A DNA stretch of 64,000 nucleotides. Source: Alcaligenes faecalis. GTDB lineage: Bacteria > Pseudomonadota > Gammaproteobacteria > Burkholderiales > Burkholderiaceae_B. Below, one piece after another: positions 33,028-41,041 of the stretch. Location: positions 3,022,133-3,086,132 of the forward strand of contig NZ_CP168006.1 of NCBI RefSeq assembly GCF_041521385.1. Direction: 5' to 3'. A program made the translations under genes and the position numbers. Positions within the stretch are counted from its first letter, which is position 1. Every line of letters begins with the position of its first letter. The notes below the pieces were generated by a model. The model ran no database searches. It was not told where the DNA came from and was given only the letters and a program-made list of their open reading frames with translations.

Positions 33028-34923
33028 ATGGCCTTATCGGGTTTATGGGTTCAGTTCCTTAACGGACTGGCCGAGGCATCGTCTTTGTTTCTGGTGGCGG
33101 CGGGTTTGTCCCTGATCTTTGGGGTGACACGCATCGTCAATTTTGCACACGGTTCCCTGTATATGCTGGGCATTTACATGGCGTATTCCACGGTGCAATT
33201 CATGGGTGGTTCGGCGCTGGGATTCTGGGCTGGCCTGATTGTGGCGGCCTTGCTGGTCGGCGCATTGGGGGCCTTGCTGGAAATCGTGCTGTTGCGGCGC
33301 ATTTATAAAGCGCCCGAGCTGTTCCAGTTATTGGCCACCTTTGCCCTGGTGCTGGTGATTAATGACGGGGCCTTGGCGGTGTGGGGGCCGGAAGATCTGC
33401 TGGGGCCGCTGGCGCCGGGTTTGAGCGGTTCTGTTTCCATTGCAGGACGCTTCTTCCCGGTTTATGACCTGGTGCTGATCGTGATCGGTCCGGTGGTGCT
33501 GGGCTTGCTGTGGCTCTTGTTGACCCGTACCCGATGGGGCGTACTGGTGCGCGCCGCGACCCACGACAGGCAAATGCTCGGTGCGCTGGGCGTGAATCAG
33601 GCCTGGTTGTTTACGGGGGTCTTTGCCTTAGGGGCCTTCCTGGCTGGTTTGGGTGGTGCCGTGCAATTGCCGCGTCAGCCCGCCAATCTGCTGCTGGATT
33701 TGAGCGTGATCGGGGACGCCTTTGTGATTGTGGTGGTCGGTGGCATGGGCTCCATCCCCGGTGCCTATGTGGCTGCCTTGATCGTCGCTGAGTTGAAGGC
33801 CCTGTGTATTGCTCTGGGCACGGTCACCTTCTTTGGCGTGGACTTTGCTTTTCCCAAGTTGACGCTGGTGGTGGAGTTCATTTTCATGGCGGTGGTACTG
33901 GTGTTCCGGCCCTGGGGCTTGTTTGGGCGTGCTCAAGCCGTCAGCCGTAACTCGGCCCCGATTGAGGCACCGTTACGAGCCGGAAGCGGAGCTTTCCAGG
34001 TCATGGTGCTGGTGGTTCTGGGGGGGATGGCCGCCTTGCCCCTGATGAACGAATGGTTCCCATACGCGCCTGTGCTGGCTCTGGATATTCTGGTGTTGTC
34101 CTTGTTTGCATTGAGCCTGCATTTCATGATGGGACCAGGGGGGATGAACTCCTTTGGTCATGCTGCTTATTTTGGTCTGGGCGCCTATGCCGCGGCTCTG
34201 CTGTTCAAAGCGGCGGCCTGGTCGATGGGATGGTCTTTGGTCTTGGCTCCCGCTGTCGCAGGTTTGGGGGCGCTGATCTTTGGCTGGTTCTGCGTTCGTC
34301 TGTCCGGCGTCTACCTGGCCATGTTGACCTTGGCCTTTGCGCAGATTATCTGGTCCATCGTGTATCAGTGGGACAGCTTTACGGGCGGCTCTAATGGTTT
34401 GGTCGGAGTCTGGCCAGCCGAATGGTTGTCCGGTGATCGCTATTATTATTTCGCCTTGTGTGTGGTTGTGGCAGCCGCTTTCTTGTTACGTCGCATCTTG
34501 TTTTCGCCCTTTGGCTACGCCATGCGTGCCAGTCGGGATTCGGCCTTGCGGGCTGAGGCCATCGGCATTCCCGTTAAACGCGTACAGTGGCTGACCTTTA
34601 TGTTGGCGGGCACATTTGCTGGTCTGTCCGGTGCCTTGTTTGTGTTTTCAAAAGGCAGTGTCTCGCCTGAGGTGATTGCGGTGAATAAGTCTGTGGATGG
34701 CTTGGTCATGGTCTTGCTGGGTGGCTTGCAAACCCTGGTCGGTCCAGTAGTGGGCGCAGCCGTATTCACCTTGCTGCAGGACTTTTTCCTGGGCATCACT
34801 CAGTATTGGCGCGCCTTGTTTGGTGGCGTGATTCTGTTGCTGGTTCTGGCTTTCCCACAGGGTATTGCCGGCTTTTTCAAACGTTGGGCGCACCGTCGCG
34901 TTGCACCGGAGGCATCGTCATGA
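33028..34923 (+). CDS. Fused ABC permease, LivH-LivM type
   Basis: A 631-residue protein joining the two permeases of a branched-chain-type importer. Residues 1-300 form LivH (AGLSLIFGVTRIVNFAHGSLYMLG; VVVGGMGSIPGAYVAALIVAE) and residues about 320-625 form LivM (LALDILVLSLFALSLHFMMG; GHAAYFGLGAYAAALLF; MRASRDSALRAEAIGIPVKR; LLGGLQTLVGPVVGA). Each half has eight or more hydrophobic segments. Fusion makes the heterodimeric pore from one chain. It overlaps the first ATPase gene by four bases. Confidence 0.93.
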   Translation: MALSGLWVQFLNGLAEASSLFLVAAGLSLIFGVTRIVNFAHGSLYMLGIYMAYSTVQFMGGSALGFWAGLIVAALLVGALGALLEIVLLRRIYKAPELFQLLATFALVLVINDGALAVWGPEDLLGPLAPGLSGSVSIAGRFFPVYDLVLIVIGPVVLGLLWLLLTRTRWGVLVRAATHDRQMLGALGVNQAWLFTGVFALGAFLAGLGGAVQLPRQPANLLLDLSVIGDAFVIVVVGGMGSIPGAYVAALIVAELKALCIALGTVTFFGVDFAFPKLTLVVEFIFMAVVLVFRPWGLFGRAQAVSRNSAPIEAPLRAGSGAFQVMVLVVLGGMAALPLMNEWFPYAPVLALDILVLSLFALSLHFMMGPGGMNSFGHAAYFGLGAYAAALLFKAAAWSMGWSLVLAPAVAGLGALIFGWFCVRLSGVYLAMLTLAFAQIIWSIVYQWDSFTGGSNGLVGVWPAEWLSGDRYYYFALCVVVAAAFLLRRILFSPFGYAMRASRDSALRAEAIGIPVKRVQWLTFMLAGTFAGLSGALFVFSKGSVSPEVIAVNKSVDGLVMVLLGGLQTLVGPVVGAAVFTLLQDFFLGITQYWRALFGGVILLLVLAFPQGIAGFFKRWAHRRVAPEASS

Positions 34924-35687
34924 GTTTGCTGCAAGTACGAGGTCTTAAAAAAGCGTTTGGCGGCAATCTGGCCGTAGACGGTATCGAGTTTGATGTGCAG
35001 GCCGGGGAGTTTCTGGCCTTGATCGGCCCTAATGGTGCAGGCAAAACCACCACCTTCAATATGGTGGGCGGGCAGTTGACGCCAACCGCGGGTTCGGTGC
35101 GCTTGGGTGATCAGGAGCTGGTGGGATTGGCCCCACGCAAGATTGCTGCTTTGGGCGTGGGTCGCACCTTTCAGATTGCCGCGACGTTTGCCTCTTTGAC
35201 AGTGGTGGAAAACGTGCAGATGGCCTTGCTGGCGCATCAGAAAAAACTGTTTTCCTTCTGGCGTCGTGCGGCTCAGTTCGAGCGGGCACGTGCGCTGGAC
35301 TTGCTGGATCAGGTGGGCATGCTGGCTCAGGCTGAACGGCCTTGCAGCGAGCTGGCCTATGGCGATGTGAAGCGGGTAGAGCTGGCGATTGCACTGGCCA
35401 ACGACCCCCGTCTGTTGCTGATGGATGAACCCACAGCAGGCATGGCCCCCAAAGAGCGCAATGAGTTGATGCGCCTGACCAAAAAACTGGTGATCGAACG
35501 CAATATGGGTGTGCTGTTTACCGAGCACAGCATGGACGTGGTGTTCGAGCACTCGGACCGCATGCTGGTGTTGGCCCGTGGTCGGCTAGTGGCGGAAGGG
35601 GATGCGGACTATATTCGCCAGCATCCCAAGGTGCAGGAGGTCTACTTTGGAACAGGCAAAACATTCGAGAACAAGGAGCCAGCATGA
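34920..35687 (+). CDS. ABC transporter ATP-binding protein, LivG type
   Basis: A 255-residue ATPase: Walker A GPNGAGKTT near residue 38, Q-loop in GVGRTFQIAATF, signature written as CSELAYGDVKRVELA, Walker B LLLMDEPTAGM and switch His in LFTEHSMDVVF. The ATG at 34920 overlaps the permease stop (ATGA). GAGG lies just upstream. It pairs with the LivF-type ATPase that follows, again with an ATGA overlap. Confidence 0.93.
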   Translation: MSLLQVRGLKKAFGGNLAVDGIEFDVQAGEFLALIGPNGAGKTTTFNMVGGQLTPTAGSVRLGDQELVGLAPRKIAALGVGRTFQIAATFASLTVVENVQMALLAHQKKLFSFWRRAAQFERARALDLLDQVGMLAQAERPCSELAYGDVKRVELAIALANDPRLLLMDEPTAGMAPKERNELMRLTKKLVIERNMGVLFTEHSMDVVFEHSDRMLVLARGRLVAEGDADYIRQHPKVQEVYFGTGKTFENKEPA

Positions 35688-36463
35688 CGCAGGACTTATT
35701 AGCCGGTTCTGAGCGAATCGCCGCAGGCGGGGCGGACGCGCAGCCTTTGCTGAGCGTAGATGGCTTGAATGCCTGGTACGGTGCCGCGCATATTCTGTTT
35801 GATCTGTCCCTGACGGTGCAGCGCGGCGAAGTGGTCGCCTTGATGGGGCGCAACGGCGCGGGCAAGTCCACAACCTTGAAGTCCATTATGGGTTTGATGG
35901 AGCGATCCAACGGCCATATCGAATTCATGGGGCAGGCCATTCACGACAAGCAGCCTTTTGAGATTGCACGTGCCGGTTTGGGCTTTGTGCCCGAAGAGCG
36001 CCGTATCTTTAGTGATTTAAGTGTCTCGGAGAATCTGGAAGTAGGCCGTCAACCAGCACGGCGTTGGCCAGATGGCGCCGCAGCCCCGCACTGGCAGCCT
36101 GAACGCTTGTACAGCCTGTTTCCCAATCTGGGGCAGATGCAGGACAGACCCGGCGGACAGATGAGCGGGGGCGAGCAGCAAATGCTGACGGTAGCGCGCA
36201 CCTTGATGGGCAATCCCTATCTGGTCTTGCTGGATGAACCGTCCGAGGGTGTGGCTCCGGTGATTGTCGAGCAGATGGTGCAGATGATTCTGGAGCTCAA
36301 GCAGGCCGGTGTCAGTATCTTGCTGTCCGAGCAGAATCTGCATTTTGCCGAACTGGTGTCGGATCGGGTCTATGTGCTTGAAAAAGGGCAAATACGGTAC
36401 AGTGGCGTCATGCAGGAGTTAAGCGCCAACGAACACGTGCGGCGCACTTACCTGTCCGTTTAA
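35684..36463 (+). CDS. ABC transporter ATP-binding protein, LivF type
   Basis: A 259-residue ATPase with about 20 extra N-terminal residues before the usual LLSVDGLNAWYGAAHILFDLSL start. Walker A GRNGAGKST, LGFVPEERRIFSDLSVSENL typical of LivF, signature MSGGEQQML, Walker B LVLLDEPSEGV and switch His replaced in the pattern LLSEQNLHFAEL, as is usual for LivF. Last transporter gene; 47 bases separate it from the DUF924 gene. Confidence 0.93.
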   Translation: MTQDLLAGSERIAAGGADAQPLLSVDGLNAWYGAAHILFDLSLTVQRGEVVALMGRNGAGKSTTLKSIMGLMERSNGHIEFMGQAIHDKQPFEIARAGLGFVPEERRIFSDLSVSENLEVGRQPARRWPDGAAAPHWQPERLYSLFPNLGQMQDRPGGQMSGGEQQMLTVARTLMGNPYLVLLDEPSEGVAPVIVEQMVQMILELKQAGVSILLSEQNLHFAELVSDRVYVLEKGQIRYSGVMQELSANEHVRRTYLSV

Positions 36464-36510
36464 CGTTGGGCCTCCAGTTAGCGAGGCCGGATCGGCTCCA
36501 GGAGAACACC

Positions 36511-37059
36511 ATGACAGATGCACGCCCCAATCCCCAGACCGTCATTGATTTCTGGGTTGAATCAGGGCCAGAGAAATGGTTTCGCAAGTCTGATGACTTC
36601 GACCGGGAATTTCGTGAGCGGTTTTTGGACTGGCACGAACGTGCGGCCAGGGGCGAACTGGATGATTGGGCACAGACGGCAGAAGGGGCCTATGCCTTGC
36701 TGATTCTGCTGGATCAGTTTCCGCGCAACTCTTTTCGCAATACTACGCGCATGTATGCGACCGATGAGAAGGGTTTGGCGATTGCCAAGGAAATGGTGGC
36801 CAAGGGTCTGGATAAACAAATTCCGGTGGAGCGCCGTGTGTTCTGCTACTTGCCGTATTCTCATGCGGAGAACTTGGCGGACCAGCAAGAGGCCGTGCGC
36901 CTGAATCGGGAAATTGGCCGTCCCTGGCTGGATCATGCCGAAGAGCACCTGGATGTGGTCGAACGCTTTGGCCGCTTCCCGCATCGCAACTCGATTCTGG
37001 GGCGTACTACCACTGCGGAAGAACAGACGTTTCTGGAGGGCGGTGGTTTTTCCGGTTGA
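36511..37059 (+). CDS. DUF924 family protein
   Basis: A 182-residue helical protein of the DUF924 family (TPR-like fold). The recognisable pattern includes VIDFWVESGPEKWFRKSDDFDREFRERF, LLDQFPRNSFR and FCYLPYSHAEN. Function unknown; often found near metabolic or transport operons. I used the ATG at 36511, with AGGAGA before it, over upstream in-frame codons that overlap the ATPase end. It may be cotranscribed with the importer. Confidence 0.85.
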   Translation: MTDARPNPQTVIDFWVESGPEKWFRKSDDFDREFRERFLDWHERAARGELDDWAQTAEGAYALLILLDQFPRNSFRNTTRMYATDEKGLAIAKEMVAKGLDKQIPVERRVFCYLPYSHAENLADQQEAVRLNREIGRPWLDHAEEHLDVVERFGRFPHRNSILGRTTTAEEQTFLEGGGFSG

Positions 37060-37245
37060 TGGGTTTTGAGTCTGGATCTGCAGCAGAAGCTGAGTCTTGA
37101 TCTTGATTGGGACTGGGCCTAGGCTTTGGCTCCAAACCTAAACCCACACGTAAGTTCAAGTTTCAGATCAGTCCTTCAGAGTGTTGGCCGAGAGCCTGGC
37201 TTGAGGGGGGCTGGCTTAGCCAGGTCTGAATGTGATGAATCAAAA

Positions 37246-37282
37246 ACAAAGGCGGCCAAGTGAAAACTTGAAGCCGCCTTTG
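37246..37282 (-). terminator. Terminator of the nicA-cytochrome c operon, possibly bidirectional
   Basis: CAAAGGCGGC pairs with GCCGCCTTTG, with further AAGT/ACTT pairing near the loop. On the minus strand it is followed by TTTGTTTTTG. It lies 45 bases past the cytochrome gene stop and 190 past the DUF924 stop. Confidence 0.8.
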
Positions 37283-37327
37283 CTTCGTTGACCGCGTATC
37301 TAAACACAATCTGCGGACAAGCCCCGT

Positions 37328-40168
37328 CTACAGATGCCCCTTCTGCTCCCGTATGGTCGCAATCTTGTCTTTCAGGCCTGTCCAGGCGGGTTTGTCCGGT
37401 GCAAAACGCGCCCGCATATAGTTCAGCAAATCTTCCATCTGCTCGTTATTCATGCTGTTCTTGAAACCGGGCATGGAGCCCAGGGTGGGCTGTGCCGGAC
37501 GGGTAATGCCGTGCATCAACACCTGAATCGTATTGTCCGGGTGTTCACTGTGCAGATTGCTGTTCAAGGCCAGGGACGGGCGAGCCCCAAAGAGCACCGG
37601 CCCACCACGTGGGTCATGGCAAACAGCACAAGCGCCGTTGAACAGGTTTTCGCCTGGCATCACCATCACGTCCTTATTGCTGCGGCTATCTTGCTCCAGC
37701 AGCGCGGCCTGGGCGGCGTGTGTTTGTTCTTGTTCGCTCTCGACCGGGTTCAAACTGCTTAGGTAGTGCGCCATGGCACGGACGTCGGACTCAGGCAGTT
37801 CTGCCAAGCCTGCGACGACCGGCCCCATCGGTCCCGCCGCCACGCCATGACGGGGCGAGTAGCCGGTACGCAGGTATTGGTACAGCTCCTGTTCTGTCCA
37901 GGGGATGGGGGCTTTGGACAGGCTATTGAGCGCAGGCGCTTCCCAGTTATCCGCAAAACCACCAGCCAGGAAATTCGCTTTACCGCCTTTTTCCGCGCCC
38001 AGCATATTGCGCGGGCTATGGCAGGCCGCACAGTGGCCGCTGCTATTGACCAGATAGGCCCCCCGGTTCCATTGCACGGTTTGCGTCGGGTCCGGCACAT
38101 AGGCATTTGGATCACGGTGAAACAGCAGGTTCCAGCCCGCCACCAAGGGCCGCATATTCATGGGGAAAGGCAGCTTGGTTTCAGGCACTTCGGACTTCAC
38201 TGGCTCTTGCGTCATCAGGTAGGCGTACAGGGACTGCATGTCCTCATCGCTGATCTTGGCAAAGGCCGTGTAAGGGAAGGCCGGGTACAGGTGGCGTCCG
38301 TCCTGATGAATGCCCTCGCGCATGGCGCGCTCAAAGGCTTTGTAGCTCCAGCTACCGATGCCGGTTTCTTTGTCCGGGGTGATGTTGGTGGTGTAGATCG
38401 TGCCAAACGGCGTATCCAAACCCAAGCCACCTGCATTGGGTGTGCCGCCCTCAGCGGTGTGACAGACCATGCAATCGCCTGCAATGGCAACCAGACGGCC
38501 ACGTTCAATGGCCAGCTCGGAAAAGATGGAGGTATCCACTTGGCCGACTGGTGCAATGGCGGGCCGCCAGGGCAGGGCGCTCAAGACGGTGCCGGTGGCG
38601 ACTGCGGCCAAGGCTCCCCACCAGGCTTTGCGTTTTTTGCTGCTGCCTGTTTTATCGGACTGATAGCCCAGCGCCAGAGACTGTTCGCTAAAAGGCGCAC
38701 TGGTCAGGCGTATGCCACTGGCATTGAAAATTGCATTGGCAATGGCGGCCGCGGCAGGCAGTTCCACGCCCTGGTTCCAGGCCAAAGGCTGGCCTACGGC
38801 AGACTCTCGTTTGACCAGTTGGACGGCGGGCTTGTCGGCGGTTTCTTTGACAGGGCTGTCGCTGCTACCTTCGCCGCCTTTGCCCACGCCATTGTTCAGC
38901 AGTTGCTGCGCCCAACGACCCAGTCGGTCAGCCAGGGCGGGCGCAGACTCCGGAGCGTGATCGGAGTTATTCAGTTCTGTGCTGTCGTGGCCAATGGTTA
39001 GCTTGTCTATGCTGAGCGTGCCTTGACGGGTATCGACGCTGACATCCACAGCCCAGGCGGACCACTGTTCTCGTGCAGCCTGTCCGGGGACGTTTTCAAC
39101 AATATGGCTGTAGGCCAGCCCGCGACCCTTGCGTAAAGGGCCTTGATGGGCGGGCAAGGGCTCGGACCAGTCCGATTGCTCGGCAACTCGTTGCAGCAGC
39201 TCGCGCCCTTGGGGGCTGCTGACTTGTTCCAGTCGTGCCTCCAAAGGATCCAGGCCCAGGCTGTGGCAGTCCTGATCGAATTGCGATTCTTGGGCAAAGA
39301 TGGTGGCCTGGGCCAGGCTGTCGGGGTCACTGCTGGCGGCCGCGCCATCATAGTTAGGCGTGGGTGCAGAAAAGTAATCGCTCTTTACGTCCGGACCACG
39401 GCTGGGCAAACCTGGCTGGCCACAAAGAATGGCAGCCAGGGAAGGGCGCGCACCGGACAAAGTGTTCAGTTGCCAGCGGGTCGCCCGCAAATGGGCATTC
39501 AAGTCGTTTCGCTCTGCGGTGCCTTTATAGACGCTCAGGCGAAGGGTGACTTCGCTGTGGCTGGCACGAACTTGCACGGCCTGGGGGCGGCCAAAGGCCA
39601 TGACGGCTGCATCCATGGCGCAGTCGTAGGCATCGGCCTGATTGCCGGCAATATCCTGCAAATGGATCTGTTCGTTGGGCAGGCCGCTCAAGGCTTGCAG
39701 CTCAATCAGCAGGGCAGCGGGGCGCTGCGTATGCGCCCAGACATAAAGCTGCTTGTCGTGATAACAAGCACGGGCCCAAGCGGTTTCCTGATGCTCGGCG
39801 GCAGATCGCCACTCATAGCGTTGATCGGGGGCGCTAAGCGTAGCAGCGACATCCTCATCCGCTGGCAGCGTAGCCTGGTTCGCTGCGACGGGCGTGGCCC
39901 AACGCGCATCCAGCAAGGCAGCACCTTGTTGAGCCTGCTCGGCTTGTACCGCCAACACACCCAGAAAATTGCCCATATGCACACAGGCTACAACGCCGGG
40001 TACTTGCAGGGCAGCTTGTTGGTCTACTGTTTGTAATTCAGCGCCCAGATACTGCCCGTTTTCATAGGACCAGTAAGGGGGGCGTACCACAGCGCCATGC
40101 AGCAAGCTGGTGCCCGCAGGCAGTTCCGGCCACAGCGTTCGGGAAAGGTCTTGTGCTGAATGACTCAT
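37328..40168 (-). CDS. Molybdopterin-subunit-like domain fused to triheme cytochrome c (NicB-like)
   Basis: A 946-residue protein. Residues 1-500 resemble an aldehyde-oxidase-family Mo subunit beginning at the hammerhead domain (LLHGAVVRPPYWSYENGQYLG), but lack the first Mo-binding segment and the GSGES-type catalytic loop, reading QGVELPAAAAIANAIF. One hydrophobic segment (about 520-550, WWGALAAVATGTVLSALPW) would anchor it. The C-terminal 400 residues carry three haem motifs, CMVCH, CAACH and CAVCH. In Pseudomonas putida NicB (about 1187 residues) one chain has a Mo domain plus cytochrome c; here the catalytic Mo part is separate at 41042. Probably takes electrons from nicotinate hydroxylation to the respiratory chain. 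ATG at 40168 overlaps the nicA stop. Confidence 0.85.
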   Translation of the reverse strand: MSHSAQDLSRTLWPELPAGTSLLHGAVVRPPYWSYENGQYLGAELQTVDQQAALQVPGVVACVHMGNFLGVLAVQAEQAQQGAALLDARWATPVAANQATLPADEDVAATLSAPDQRYEWRSAAEHQETAWARACYHDKQLYVWAHTQRPAALLIELQALSGLPNEQIHLQDIAGNQADAYDCAMDAAVMAFGRPQAVQVRASHSEVTLRLSVYKGTAERNDLNAHLRATRWQLNTLSGARPSLAAILCGQPGLPSRGPDVKSDYFSAPTPNYDGAAASSDPDSLAQATIFAQESQFDQDCHSLGLDPLEARLEQVSSPQGRELLQRVAEQSDWSEPLPAHQGPLRKGRGLAYSHIVENVPGQAAREQWSAWAVDVSVDTRQGTLSIDKLTIGHDSTELNNSDHAPESAPALADRLGRWAQQLLNNGVGKGGEGSSDSPVKETADKPAVQLVKRESAVGQPLAWNQGVELPAAAAIANAIFNASGIRLTSAPFSEQSLALGYQSDKTGSSKKRKAWWGALAAVATGTVLSALPWRPAIAPVGQVDTSIFSELAIERGRLVAIAGDCMVCHTAEGGTPNAGGLGLDTPFGTIYTTNITPDKETGIGSWSYKAFERAMREGIHQDGRHLYPAFPYTAFAKISDEDMQSLYAYLMTQEPVKSEVPETKLPFPMNMRPLVAGWNLLFHRDPNAYVPDPTQTVQWNRGAYLVNSSGHCAACHSPRNMLGAEKGGKANFLAGGFADNWEAPALNSLSKAPIPWTEQELYQYLRTGYSPRHGVAAGPMGPVVAGLAELPESDVRAMAHYLSSLNPVESEQEQTHAAQAALLEQDSRSNKDVMVMPGENLFNGACAVCHDPRGGPVLFGARPSLALNSNLHSEHPDNTIQVLMHGITRPAQPTLGSMPGFKNSMNNEQMEDLLNYMRARFAPDKPAWTGLKDKIATIREQKGHL

Positions 40169-40641
40169 TGCCGGGCCTTTGCGACGCGTACGGCGGCTTG
40201 CATGATTTCTACGTGCGTGCCGCAACGGCACAGGTTATAGCGTAGTTCGTCCCGAATTTGCGCTTCGGTGGCTTGCGGATTGCGTTCCAGCAGGGCCTGC
40301 ACGGTCATGACCATGCCATTGAGGCAGTAGCCGCATTGCGCAGCCTGACAATCTATAAAGGCTTGCTGAACATCATTGGGTTGGCCGTTTTGGGCCAAGC
40401 CTTCCAGGGTCGTGATCTGACGGTTTTCTACCAGGCTGACCGGCACGACACAGGAGCGGGCGGCCACACCATCGACCAGCACCGTACAGGCACCACATTC
40501 ACCCAGGCCGCAGCCAAACTTGGGGCCATTCAGTTCCAGGTCGTTACGCAATACATAAAGCAGTGGCGTATCGGGCTCCACCTCGATGATGTGGGTCTCT
40601 TGATTGACCCGCAAGGTATGCGGGCGAGTACAAGGGGGCAT
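40165..40641 (-). CDS. nicA: Nicotinate dehydrogenase-like [2Fe-2S] subunit
   Basis: A 158-residue iron-sulfur subunit with both clusters: CGLGECGACTVLVDG...C and CGYCLNGM...CRCGTH. NicA of Pseudomonas putida is 157 residues. I chose the ATG at 40641, which has AAGGTG six bases upstream, over the in-frame GTG at 40650. It is translationally coupled (ATGA) to the Mo/cytochrome gene, the NicA-NicB arrangement. Together with the Mo subunit transcribed the other way it should hydroxylate nicotinate, or a related N-heterocycle, at C6. The last residues before the stop end ...KARQ. Confidence 0.88.
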   Translation of the reverse strand: MPPCTRPHTLRVNQETHIIEVEPDTPLLYVLRNDLELNGPKFGCGLGECGACTVLVDGVAARSCVVPVSLVENRQITTLEGLAQNGQPNDVQQAFIDCQAAQCGYCLNGMVMTVQALLERNPQATEAQIRDELRYNLCRCGTHVEIMQAAVRVAKARQ

Positions 40642-41041
40642 GGGGTTCACCTTGGGTAGATCGCACCTTGTTGTCGGACAGCGTGTGCGGTGCTTTTATC
40701 AGCTTGGTATTGATATGCTTAAATTAAGTGTATACACTTTAATTTATCGAGTAAATAGATTCTACTACTCCCTTGAGGTATCAATCAAAGCCTGCTTGGG
40801 AAGATGGAAAAGATTCAATCTAATCTTATTTAATATAGGGTTTACACTGATTATTAAGCCCTTGATTTTCTCTTTATAGTAGTTGCGATAAATGGGTTTC
40901 AGCGCACTGCATTTGATTTTATTAGGGTGTGTACGCTAGTAATCGATGTTTTGCCTAGGCGCGCTGCAGGCACGCTTTCAGGAGCAAGTCCCTGAGGCCG
41001 GCTTTCAGGCCCTTATATAAAAACCCAGCCAGGAGAGTGTG
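40642..41041. promoter_or_regulatory. Divergent nicA/nicB control region with a palindromic operator
   Basis: A 400-base region, AT-rich from about 40690 to 40900. AAGTGTATACACTT (40726-40739) is a perfect palindrome, extended to AAATTA...TAATTT arms over 40721-40745. Size and symmetry suit a MarR-family repressor such as NicR. A weaker GTGTGTACGC occurs near 40928. The half-site ACACTTTAA is shared with the ABC importer promoter. No regulator gene of this family is in the window. Confidence 0.55.

Noticed and set aside
31743..36463. Amino acid importer for leucine, isoleucine and valine
   Set aside because: The family name is historical; the operon lies among pyridine genes and shares a promoter half-site with nicA/nicB, so I left the substrate open.
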